DNA of 58,610 bases, taken from contig NZ_LQPE01000016.1 in NCBI RefSeq assembly GCF_002101735.1, positions 1-58,610 of the forward strand. The letters run 5' to 3'. This DNA comes from Mycobacterium kyorinense. Lineage in GTDB: Bacteria > Actinomycetota > Actinomycetes > Mycobacteriales > Mycobacteriaceae. Position 1 is the stretch's first letter. Every line of letters starts with the position of its first letter. The notes under the pieces are model-generated. The model worked only from the letters and a program-made list of their open reading frames with translations, did not search any database and was not told the DNA's origin. The position numbers and the translations under genes were made by a program. Shown here piece after piece: positions 33,675 to 40,831 of the stretch.

Positions 33675-34541
33675 GTGGGGTGGATTAGCGACCGATGGCA
33701 TGACCTGAGCGACTTCGGGTCCACCGCCTGGCTGGGCCTTGCGCTGTGGGTGATTGTCGTCGTCGCTCTGGTCGCGCTGGTCTACGTGCGCTACCACCTG
33801 GTCCGGATGCGCAAGTTGAGTTTCGAAGACCATCGGCCGCAGGTCAGCATGTTCATGGAGCCGCACGCCGCGGACTGGCATCTGGTGGAGCTGGTCGTCA
33901 GGAACTTCGGTCAGCGGACGGCCTATGACGTCCGGTTCCAATTCAACAATCCGCCCACCGTTGCGGAGTACGAGAACGCCTACGAGGGCATGGTCGACAT
34001 CACCGAATTGCATCTGCCGGAGGAGCTGCCGGAGTTGGCTCCCGGACAGGAATGGCGCACGGTGTGGGATTCCGCCCTGGATCGTCATCAACTCGGCGGT
34101 GCTATTGCTTCGCGCTTCACCGGAACGGTCACCTACTACGACAGTCCCGCGCCGCAAGGCCGGTGGAGCAATTTCAAGGCGCGGCGACGCAAGCCGATCG
34201 AAACCAAGGTGGTGCTCGATTGGAGCACGCTGCCGCCGGTGCAGCGGATCGAATTGATGACGACGCACGATTTGGCCAAGCGGGAGAAGCAAAAGCTGGA
34301 GTTATTGCGGTGCCTGCTGACCTACTTCCAGGTCGCCAGTCAGGAAACCCGGCCGGAAGACGTGCGTAGCGAGATCGACCGGATCAAGCACGCGACGCAG
34401 GAAATTCGGAACCGGTGGCGCAGCAGGCAGCTCGAAGAACCGACCGACGTCAGGATGCGCCGGCCGCACTCCGGGCGCCCGCCGATCCGTGACGGGGAAC
34501 CGGAGCCCGAGCCCAGCCGACGTCGTAACGAGTTGACATAG
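33675..34541 (+). CDS. Membrane-tethered protein of unknown function
   Basis: 288 aa from a GTG start (VGWISDRWHDLSDFG) chosen because GGTGGAG stands about five bases ahead; a GTG at 33636 is a weaker alternative. One membrane helix (AWLGLALWVIVVVALVALVYV) is followed by a globular beta-rich region (VSMFMEPHAADWHLVELVVRNFGQRTAYDVRFQF, LAPGQEWRTVW, FTGTVTYYDS, KPIETKVVLDWSTLPP) that resembles an immunoglobulin-like fold, then a charged helical region (KREKQKLELLRCLLTYFQ, RPEDVRSEIDRIKHATQEIRNRW) and a basic tail. The positive residues after the helix suggest a cytoplasmic C-terminus. No family recognised. It stands alone after tRNA-Leu. Confidence 0.75.
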   Translation: MGWISDRWHDLSDFGSTAWLGLALWVIVVVALVALVYVRYHLVRMRKLSFEDHRPQVSMFMEPHAADWHLVELVVRNFGQRTAYDVRFQFNNPPTVAEYENAYEGMVDITELHLPEELPELAPGQEWRTVWDSALDRHQLGGAIASRFTGTVTYYDSPAPQGRWSNFKARRRKPIETKVVLDWSTLPPVQRIELMTTHDLAKREKQKLELLRCLLTYFQVASQETRPEDVRSEIDRIKHATQEIRNRWRSRQLEEPTDVRMRRPHSGRPPIRDGEPEPEPSRRRNELT

Positions 34542-34635
34542 CCGTCAGCCGACGTCAAGGTGAGCCCGGCTGAATGACTCCCGTAGAATTTATCTGCCTG
34601 ACTGGCGACGACTTGACGTGCTAACTAAGAGCCGA

Positions 34636-34660
34636 GTAGCCCCCTCGGGGCGGCTGCTAC
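34636..34660 (+). terminator. Hairpin downstream of the 33675-34541 gene (possible terminator)
   Basis: GTAGC (34636-34640) pairs with GCTAC (34656-34660) and CCCC with GGGG inside, with a five-base bulge on the 3' side. No U-run follows. An 11-base dyad ACGGTAACCGT lies directly after (34659-34669). It could be a terminator or a regulatory element of the kinase gene 130 bp downstream. Confidence 0.35.
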
Positions 34661-34792
34661 GGTAACCGTGTGACCAAAGTGCCGAGGAATTACCGTCATA
34701 GCTGACGCACCCTGGCGTCGCGGTCGGTGGGTCTGCCGGAAGATCGTCTCGCCGCTGCCGGTGGGGTCGTGGGTTGACTTAAGGAGTCGGCG

Positions 34793-36592
34793 ATGAGCGA
34801 CACCGCGCAGGGTTCGCGCGTGGGGTCACAATTTGGGCGCTATCGCCTCACGCGCCTGCTCGGGCGTGGCGGGATGGGCGAGGTCTACGAGGCCGAGGAC
34901 ACGGTAAAAGAACGCGTCGTCGCGCTCAAGGTGCTCTCGCCGGCGCTGTGTCAGGATCCGGTGTTCCGGGAACGACTGCAACGCGAAGCGCGAACCGCGG
35001 GCCGCTTGCAGGAACCACACGTGGTGCCTGTCCACGACTACGGCGAGATCGACGGACAGCTGTATCTCGATATGCGGCTGATTCAGGGCACCGACTTGGC
35101 CACGTTATTGAAAGAGTCCGGCGCATTGACTCCACCGCGCGCGGTGGCAATTGTGCGCCAGGCTGCTTCGGCATTGGATGCTGCGCATGCGGCCGGGGTG
35201 ATACACCGCGATATCAAGCCGGAAAATATTCTGGTCACCCGCGACGATTTCGCGTATCTGGTCGATTTCGGTATCGCAAGCGCCACCACCGACGAGAGGT
35301 TGACCCAGGCGGGCAGCGCGGTGGGCACGTGGAAATACGCGGCGCCCGAGCGTTTCACAAATGCCGAAGTGACCCACAGCGTCGATGTTTATGCGTTGGC
35401 TTGCGTGCTTCACGAGTGCTTGACCGGCTCGCCGCCATATCGCGCCGACAGTGCGGGAATGCTGATTACCGCGCACTTGATGGAACCCATTCCGCACCCG
35501 AGTCAACTGCACCCGGGTATCCCAAGTGCATTCGACAAGGTGATTTCTCGCGGGATGGCCAAAGACCCCAAGGACCGTTATGCCAGCGCCGGCGAACTGG
35601 CGCAGGCAGCACTCGAGGCGCTCAGCGCCCGAGATCAGGACCGTGCGGGCGACATCATCGAACGCAGCGAGGAAGCCACTCTCCCCGACCTCGAAGCCCG
35701 TCCGCTTCCGACGCCTCCCCCACCTCCGCCGCCGGCCACTCCGCCTCCGCCGCCGGGTCCCTCGGTTCGTCAGGCGAGCACGGAGGCGCCGCCGCGCCCG
35801 ACACCACCGCCACAGCCCGCCGGTCCCGGATGGGGTGGCGGCGGCGGTACGGGCCCAGTCCACGCGGCCCCCACCCCCGGCGAAGCACCACGCTCTGCGC
35901 CCTCGTTCACTCCCACTGGGAGTAGCTGGCCTGGCCAATTCGGTGCTCCCCCAATAGGAATCCCCCCGGGCCGACCGGCACCCCGTAAGCCCCGCAAACA
36001 GAACCGTCGGCTTCCCCTGGTCGCGGCCGCGGTGGCCGTGATCGCCATCGGCGGCTTGATCTGGCTGCTGCTGCCCTCAAACTCCTCACCCGGTCCGTCG
36101 CCCACCAACGAGCCGACGTCCAGCCCCACCGCTGCACCAGCACCCTCGATCTCCACACCGCCGCCCGCCGAGTCCCAAGCTCGGTTGTTCGGCATGCTGC
36201 CGCCGGGCTACCCGCCCGACGTCTGCAAACCGATTACTCCGCCAAAAGGTGCGTTCGCGAAGGTGTCATGCGGCAGAAATATCGATCCCGACGGGCCGCC
36301 GTCGGCGACTTACGCGCTATTTCCGGATAAGGCGACGGCGCGGGCTGCCTTCGACAGAATCGTCAAGACTTCCGCTCCGGTCGATTGCCCGGGCCGAATA
36401 CAATCGCCGGGCCCGTGGCACCGAAACGCCACACCGGATCAAGTCAGCGGCATGCTGCTCTGCGCGATGCAACAGGGCTACCCGGTGGTGGTGTGGACCA
36501 ATGACGACGCACAGGTAGTCAGCGTCGTCCAAGGCGAACCGCAGGGGCCGACGCTCGAGCAGCTATATATGTGGTGGAGCACCCATTCATGA
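34793..36592 (+). CDS. PknE-like transmembrane Ser/Thr protein kinase with a Cys-containing extracellular domain
   Basis: 599 aa; AAGGAG lies six bases before the ATG. Kinase domain (15-275): glycine loop GRGGMGEVYEA, ALKVLSP, HRDIKPEN, DFGIASATTDERLTQAGSAVGTWKYAAPERF. The kinase domain closely resembles what I recall of M. tuberculosis PknE (RTAGRLQEPHVVP, DMRLIQG, VIHRDIKPEN, AYLVDFGIASATTDE). A Pro-rich linker (about 300-400) leads to a helix (RLPLVAAAVAVIAIGGLIWLLLP) and an extracellular domain of about 130 aa with four Cys (in DVCKP, VSCGR, VDCPG, LLCAM), which could form two disulfides. That domain lacks the thioredoxin-like character of PknE, so a different ligand is likely. Not flanked by an obvious substrate gene. 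Confidence 0.9.
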   Translation: MSDTAQGSRVGSQFGRYRLTRLLGRGGMGEVYEAEDTVKERVVALKVLSPALCQDPVFRERLQREARTAGRLQEPHVVPVHDYGEIDGQLYLDMRLIQGTDLATLLKESGALTPPRAVAIVRQAASALDAAHAAGVIHRDIKPENILVTRDDFAYLVDFGIASATTDERLTQAGSAVGTWKYAAPERFTNAEVTHSVDVYALACVLHECLTGSPPYRADSAGMLITAHLMEPIPHPSQLHPGIPSAFDKVISRGMAKDPKDRYASAGELAQAALEALSARDQDRAGDIIERSEEATLPDLEARPLPTPPPPPPPATPPPPPGPSVRQASTEAPPRPTPPPQPAGPGWGGGGGTGPVHAAPTPGEAPRSAPSFTPTGSSWPGQFGAPPIGIPPGRPAPRKPRKQNRRLPLVAAAVAVIAIGGLIWLLLPSNSSPGPSPTNEPTSSPTAAPAPSISTPPPAESQARLFGMLPPGYPPDVCKPITPPKGAFAKVSCGRNIDPDGPPSATYALFPDKATARAAFDRIVKTSAPVDCPGRIQSPGPWHRNATPDQVSGMLLCAMQQGYPVVVWTNDDAQVVSVVQGEPQGPTLEQLYMWWSTHS

Positions 36593-36795
36593 CACCTGCC
36601 GCCTGCCGTTAAATGCGGCAGCCGCATACATGCGTCATGCGATGCAGTGGGGAGGGTGGTAGAACAGGGGTGTTAATTACCGCTCGCGACATCTAGGCTC
36701 CACAGAATCGGCATAATGTGCCGGTGTTGGCAGCGATCCGTCGCAGCGAAGCCGCCACCGAAAGACGATTGAAGAAGAAAAAGGAGTGAGCCATC

Positions 36796-37839
36796 TTGAA
36801 GATCAGAACAACCGCAATGGCAGCAGCAGCTGCCGCCGCCGCTGGTGCGATCGGCATCGCGGGTGCATCGTTCGCTTCGGCCGATGAGGGTGCGGCTACC
36901 ACCAGCCAGAGCTTGGGCAGCCAGGCGAAGATCGTCAACGGCACCAACGTGCAAGGCTGGACCGTCACCGATCTGAAGCAGAGCTCGGACACCATCCCCT
37001 ATCAGCCGCACGGCACGCTGTGGGAAGCCACCGCCACCGATGAGGCCATCCAGGGCGGGGCCACGCCGATCGTGTCGAACTTCAATGCGGTGTCGCCCAG
37101 CGGCCAGACGTACCGCGTCCTGTACCAGGTCGCCACTCCGCAGGGCGTCAACCCTGCCGGCCTTGCCCAGGGCCAAAAGACCAGCGGCAAGATCTATTTC
37201 GACGTGACCGGCGACAACCCGAACTCGATCGTTTACACGGACGGCGGCGGCAACCAGCTCGCATCGTGGGTGCAGTCGTCGCAGCCGCAAGGCCGAACAG
37301 GCGGCGGACGGGCGACCTCGTCTCCGGCCGGCAACTCCAACTCGCCTGCGCAGACCGGGACGCCTGGCACGGCGACTCCCGCCGGCAACCCCGCCGCGCC
37401 CGCCGCCACCGGTAGCCAGGGGACGCCGATCCCCGCCGGCAGCCAGGGAACGCCGCCGGCCGCTGGCGGCGCCGCCACCACCCCGGCCGTCAGCCCCACG
37501 GCTCCCGGGGCCGCCGGTACCCCGGCAGCGCCTGCAGGACCCGCAGCTCCTGCTCCCGGCGCGGCCGGTAGCCCGGCAGCCCCAGCTCAGGGAGCGGCAG
37601 GTGCGCCGGCAGCTCCGGCGCCGGCCAACAGCCCCGAGGCGCCGGCCACGTCCGGTAGCCCGGAGACGGCGCCCGGTGGTCAGCCGGCTGGCAGCCAAGG
37701 CACGCCCACCTCGGCAGGCACCCAAGAGGCGCCCGGTACTGCTGGCAGCCCCGACACGACGGCCGGCAGCCCAGCGTCACCGACACCTGGGGCAAGCCAG
37801 GCGACCCCGGCGGGTAGCCAGGGCGGGTCAGGACGTTAA
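36796..37839 (+). CDS. Secreted MPT63-like (DUF1942) protein with Pro/Ala/Gly-rich tail
   Basis: 347 aa from a TTG start with AAGGAG (36781-36786) nine bases upstream. Signal peptide KIRTTAMAAAAAAAAGAIG..., cleavage expected after ASA near residue 29. Residues 40-160 match the MPT63 immunoglobulin-like fold: VQGWTVTDLKQSSDTIPYQPHGTLWEATAT, VSNFNAVSPSGQTYRVLYQ and SGKIYFDVTG. The remaining 180 residues are a repetitive tail of short G-[TS]-P-A-A/G-S-Q units, absent from MPT63, which has about 159 aa. The tail looks like a cell-wall spacer or glycosylated Pro/Thr mucin-like stalk. A strong hairpin terminator follows. Confidence 0.87.
   Translation: MKIRTTAMAAAAAAAAGAIGIAGASFASADEGAATTSQSLGSQAKIVNGTNVQGWTVTDLKQSSDTIPYQPHGTLWEATATDEAIQGGATPIVSNFNAVSPSGQTYRVLYQVATPQGVNPAGLAQGQKTSGKIYFDVTGDNPNSIVYTDGGGNQLASWVQSSQPQGRTGGGRATSSPAGNSNSPAQTGTPGTATPAGNPAAPAATGSQGTPIPAGSQGTPPAAGGAATTPAVSPTAPGAAGTPAAPAGPAAPAPGAAGSPAAPAQGAAGAPAAPAPANSPEAPATSGSPETAPGGQPAGSQGTPTSAGTQEAPGTAGSPDTTAGSPASPTPGASQATPAGSQGGSGR
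37320..37825 (+). repeat. Low-complexity Pro/Ala/Gly/Thr repeat region in the MPT63-like gene
   Basis: Imperfect repeats coding for motifs such as GSQGTP, GAAGTPAAP and AGSPA; very GC-rich. Likely variable in length between isolates. Confidence 0.7.
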
Positions 37840-37870
37840 CGGCTAAGCGCTTCCTGACCCCAGACAGAAT

Positions 37871-37900
37871 CCGACCCCTGCGGTTATCCGCAGGGGTCGG
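37871..37900 (+). terminator. Rho-independent-type terminator after the MPT63-like gene
   Basis: A perfect 13-bp stem (CCGACCCCTGCGG and its complement) closes a TTAT loop and is followed by TTTC. It lies 31 bp after the MPT63-like stop and 57 bp before the convergent whiB6 stop, so it separates the two units. Confidence 0.85.
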
Positions 37901-37957
37901 TTTCATATGCGACGCCTCGCTGCCACCCCCTCGTTTGGCGGCGGGGCGTCGACTTGG

Positions 37958-38248
37958 TTATGCGGGGACCGGGCAGGCCTTGCGGTCCCTCACCGGGTAA
38001 CCGTTGCGCTCCGCCAGTGAGCGCAACTGGCGCAGTGCAAACGTTCGTGCCCGGCCCGTTTCGGGAACCACCACTCCGGCCCAAAGACCTTCGACTCCAG
38101 GTAGTTCGCAGGCTTCGCGAGCGCACAGCCAGCGACGCGGGCAAGACCGGCAAATCATCTTGGCCTCGTCGTCGGCGATCGTCGTCCAACGCTCCGGGTC
38201 TCGCGTGCACGCACCCAGCGGTAGTTCGTAGAGAGCTGTTGCGGTCAT
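37958..38248 (-). CDS. whiB6: WhiB6 iron-sulfur transcription factor
   Basis: 96 aa. The four cluster cysteines follow the WhiB pattern: Cys14-x18-Cys33-x2-Cys36-x5-Cys42 (GACTRDP, MICRSCPRRWLC). GLWAGVVVPETGRAR is the turn motif plus basic C-terminal helix, and LAERNGYPVRD matches M. tuberculosis WhiB6. It is about 20 aa shorter at the N-terminus than the M. tuberculosis protein as I recall it. WhiB6 senses redox state and NO and activates ESX-1 genes. It is divergent from espM, as in M. tuberculosis (Rv3862c/Rv3863), which distinguishes it from other WhiB proteins. Confidence 0.92.
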   Translation of the reverse strand: MTATALYELPLGACTRDPERWTTIADDEAKMICRSCPRRWLCAREACELPGVEGLWAGVVVPETGRARTFALRQLRSLAERNGYPVRDRKACPVPA

Positions 38249-38766
38249 GTGTCCCGTTCCTTCGGTAAGTGCCGCGGTTTAGCGGCCGATGGTTCAGAAG
38301 CGTATAGCACAAACCGTAGCAGTGCAACAGTTAGCGCTACATTCTCTGAAGCGCCTGCCGCAACACTTTACGAACTGCATCCCGAACGTCACGTCTGGCC
38401 TGGGGTCCCGTTCTCCCAGACCGGGCAGCGCAAGACTGCCGGGTGTCGCCGTAACGGTGCCGACAGCGTCACACCAGGTCACTTGGCAGATAAGGCGGGC
38501 GCAGACGGCCTCGGAAGGCCGCGGCAGTGTGTTCGCGCAGGCAGCATTGGCCGGCACGCCACCGATGCCTACTCTTTGCGATGTCGCGCGCCGGTTTTGT
38601 GAGCTAAGCCGTAGCGCTGTGACGGTTTTGCAATCTGCTGCACTTGTTATCGGGAGAAGCGGGGCAACGGACAAACGTAGCTGTGGCCATAGCGCAGAGC
38701 GGGGTGCAACGGCTACCATCGAAGCGGCGGCCAAAGCCCACCGAATCCCGAGGAAACCCCCGCAAA
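38249..38766. promoter_or_regulatory. whiB6-espM divergent control region
   Basis: 518 bp with no convincing gene, unusually long for this locus. For whiB6 a candidate promoter on the minus strand is TTGCAC (38327-38322), 15-base spacer, TATACG (38306-38301). A motif CCGTAGC occurs in that spacer (38314-38320) and again at 38609-38615, with an inverted GTAGCGCT partner at 38333-38340/38611-38618. EspM is known to bind upstream of whiB6 in M. marinum, so these are candidate EspM operators. Confidence 0.5.
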
Positions 38767-39855
38767 ATGACCAACGTCGAGCCGACTGCCGACTCAACTT
38801 TGTTGATCGTGCAGGACGGCGAGAAATCCCATGCGATCGAGGCCGGTCGCGGGGTTGCGACGATCGGTAGGAACCCCGAAGACCGGGTGCAGATCAACGA
38901 TCCGCGGGTTGCGCTCAAGGTCGAGTCGATCGACGGGCAGTGGCGGGTCGTCGACAGCAGTCCTTACGGGATGTTCGTCGACGGGTTGCGGACGAGCTCG
39001 GTGGCCGTCAAGGGTCGGACAACTGTGCGTCTGGGCGATCCGACTCAAGGCAGGCCGCTGACGTTCGACGTCGTCGAGCCGAATAAACCCGATGACCAGC
39101 AGCGCTCCAGCGAGCCCGAAGACCTCGACGTCACCGGAACGTGGCAGATCGATGATCTGGACCCCGGGGTGGTCCGCGCCGGGGCGGCGGCCGCGGCACG
39201 TCGTCGCGAGCTCGACATCAGTCAGCGCAGCCTTGCTGCCGATGGGGTCATCAACGCCGGGGCGCTCATCGCTTTCGAAAAGGGTCGTAGCTGGCCGCGG
39301 GAGCGCACCCGGGCCAAGCTCGAGGAGGTGTTGCGCTGGCCGCCGGGCGCCATTGCGCGCATCCGGGAGGGCGGGCCCGTCCCCGGTGAAGAGGTCACCG
39401 AGATTCTGTCCGGCGACGACCAGGTGCCCTTGATCGCGCAGGCCGTCATTGCCGCGGTAGACAGCTGCAGCCTGGCGATCTCGGCCCTGCCGCCGGTGCA
39501 GGATCCGGAGTTCACCCCCGGAGTGACCTCGATCCTGGCGGACTTGCGCAGGCTCGAGGCCGTTGCCGTTCGGGCAACGCAAATCGGGAAAGTCACTCCC
39601 CCGTTGATCAAGGCGCTCAGCACGGTGCGTCACCACTACGACCAGCTGATGATGCTGGGTGCGACGGCGCCGGGCGCGACGCTCGGGCAGCGGCTGTATG
39701 CAGCACGTCGGCGGGCGAACCTGTCGATATCGGAGACCGCGCAGGCCGCCGGCGTAACGGACGACATGATCGTCCGCGCCGAAACCGAGGAAGCGCTGCC
39801 CGCCGCGACCGCCGATGCGCTCGAATCGCTCATCGCCCAGATCAGCTGGCGTTGA
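38767..39855 (+). CDS. espM: EspM, ESX-1-associated transcription regulator (FHA plus two HTH)
   Basis: 362 aa from the ATG giving MTNVEPTADSTLLIVQDGEKSHAIE; the frame is open 41 codons upstream without support. Residues 1-105 are FHA-like (VATIGRNPEDRVQINDP, SSPYGMFVDGLRTSS), but the Ser/Arg and His that bind phosphothreonine (xSRxH) are replaced by ALKV. Two HTH-type blocks follow: ARRRELDISQRSLAADGVINAGALIAFEKGRSWP (about 140-180) and LGQRLYAARRRANLSISETAQAAGVTDDMIVRAETE near the C-terminus. EspM represses whiB6 and links ESX-1 secretion state to expression in M. marinum. It sits beside whiB6 as in M. tuberculosis. Confidence 0.88.
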   Translation: MTNVEPTADSTLLIVQDGEKSHAIEAGRGVATIGRNPEDRVQINDPRVALKVESIDGQWRVVDSSPYGMFVDGLRTSSVAVKGRTTVRLGDPTQGRPLTFDVVEPNKPDDQQRSSEPEDLDVTGTWQIDDLDPGVVRAGAAAAARRRELDISQRSLAADGVINAGALIAFEKGRSWPRERTRAKLEEVLRWPPGAIARIREGGPVPGEEVTEILSGDDQVPLIAQAVIAAVDSCSLAISALPPVQDPEFTPGVTSILADLRRLEAVAVRATQIGKVTPPLIKALSTVRHHYDQLMMLGATAPGATLGQRLYAARRRANLSISETAQAAGVTDDMIVRAETEEALPAATADALESLIAQISWR

Positions 39856-39863
39856 GCGCAGGC

Positions 39864-40544
39864 TCACACAATTTGGGTGGCGAAAGCGGCCGCGCACATC
39901 GGCATCAGGGTCGCCAACACGACCGCATTGGGAACCGTCGTATCCAGCCCGGTGACTAGGCGCGTCTTCCGCTTCTCCCCCGACTGCGCCCATACCCGGA
40001 CCTGCCCGTGGTTCTTACCCGGAGACAGATTATTGAAGGCAGCGTTAACCTCGACGTGGTAAAAATCGGACCATGAGTATGTTCGGGCGCGAAAGACCTT
40101 TCCGCGGAAGCCTGAATTGGACAGCGTAATAAAACAACCGCCGTCGTCGATTGTATACTCCACGCCCCCTCGCAGGGACGCGAGAACACGCTGAGAGACT
40201 CGCGGTTCGATAAACCGACGAGAGATGTCGGCCAAGCCTCTCCAGGCTACCTCGTTTTCTGGCACGTCTCTCGCCGCCGGATTGTCCAAGGTGAGAGCGT
40301 AATCTTTTCCACAAGTATCTTTTACAGAAAACCCTCGGTAGATCCACATTCCGCTGCCATAATTATTGGCCGGACCAGGTACACCGATTATTGTTCTGTT
40401 CCAGTAGGCAACTTCGGTAATATCGCTCAACGCTATCCACTGCCCTTGAAGCATTAGGTGGTCGCTGGTAAGGGATATCAACCAGCGGTGACCATCCCAG
40501 AAACTGGTGACGTATTGACCGTCAGAACCTGGATACCACGGCAT
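39864..40544 (-). CDS. Unknown protein with an N-terminal DUF2510-like WDG motif, inserted between espM and espE
   Basis: 226 aa from the ATG giving MPWYPGSDGQYVTSFWDGHRW; AAGG lies upstream. The first 22 residues fit the DUF2510 pattern W-Y-P-x-x-G-x-x-R/T-x-W-D-G-x-x-W. The rest is beta-rich with many aromatic residues (ITEVAYWNRTIIGVPGPANNYGSGMWIYRGF, YTIDDGGCFITLSNSGFRG, ARTYSWSDFYHVEVNAAF) and ends in a hydrophobic Cys-containing segment (AVVLATLMPMCAAAFATQIV). No family recognised for the main body. Local base composition is clearly AT-richer than neighbours (for example 40031-40160 and 40300-40460). Transcribed against all ESX-1 genes around it, which suggests insertion. Confidence 0.7.
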   Translation of the reverse strand: MPWYPGSDGQYVTSFWDGHRWLISLTSDHLMLQGQWIALSDITEVAYWNRTIIGVPGPANNYGSGMWIYRGFSVKDTCGKDYALTLDNPAARDVPENEVAWRGLADISRRFIEPRVSQRVLASLRGGVEYTIDDGGCFITLSNSGFRGKVFRARTYSWSDFYHVEVNAAFNNLSPGKNHGQVRVWAQSGEKRKTRLVTGLDTTVPNAVVLATLMPMCAAAFATQIV

Positions 40545-40831
40545 GACCGATACCTTCTCACAACTTCGCTCTGTGCGCAGCGACCGCCATCGCAGCTGCT
40601 GCCCTTGGCTGCGTGCAGCTATGCCACGGTGCGGAGCGCACCATGCGCCGGAGTGAACATCCGTGGGCCTGGCGCCCTTATCCGCGTGGCTAGCAGGCAC
40701 TTTGGCCAACACTGCTGCCGTAGTTTTTCGGAGGAGAGCGATATACCGGCGGGTCCTCGACCACGAAATTCATGCGCTGAGGACCACCGGAACGCTGTTA
40801 CGCTGTGATCCGACGAAGGGAGCTGCCCGGT

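Noticed and set aside
37958..38248. WhiB5 identity (Rv0022c is near the pkn cluster in M. tuberculosis)
   Set aside because: Sequence (PRRWLCAR, GLWAGVV, LAERNGYPVRD) and divergent pairing with espM identify WhiB6.
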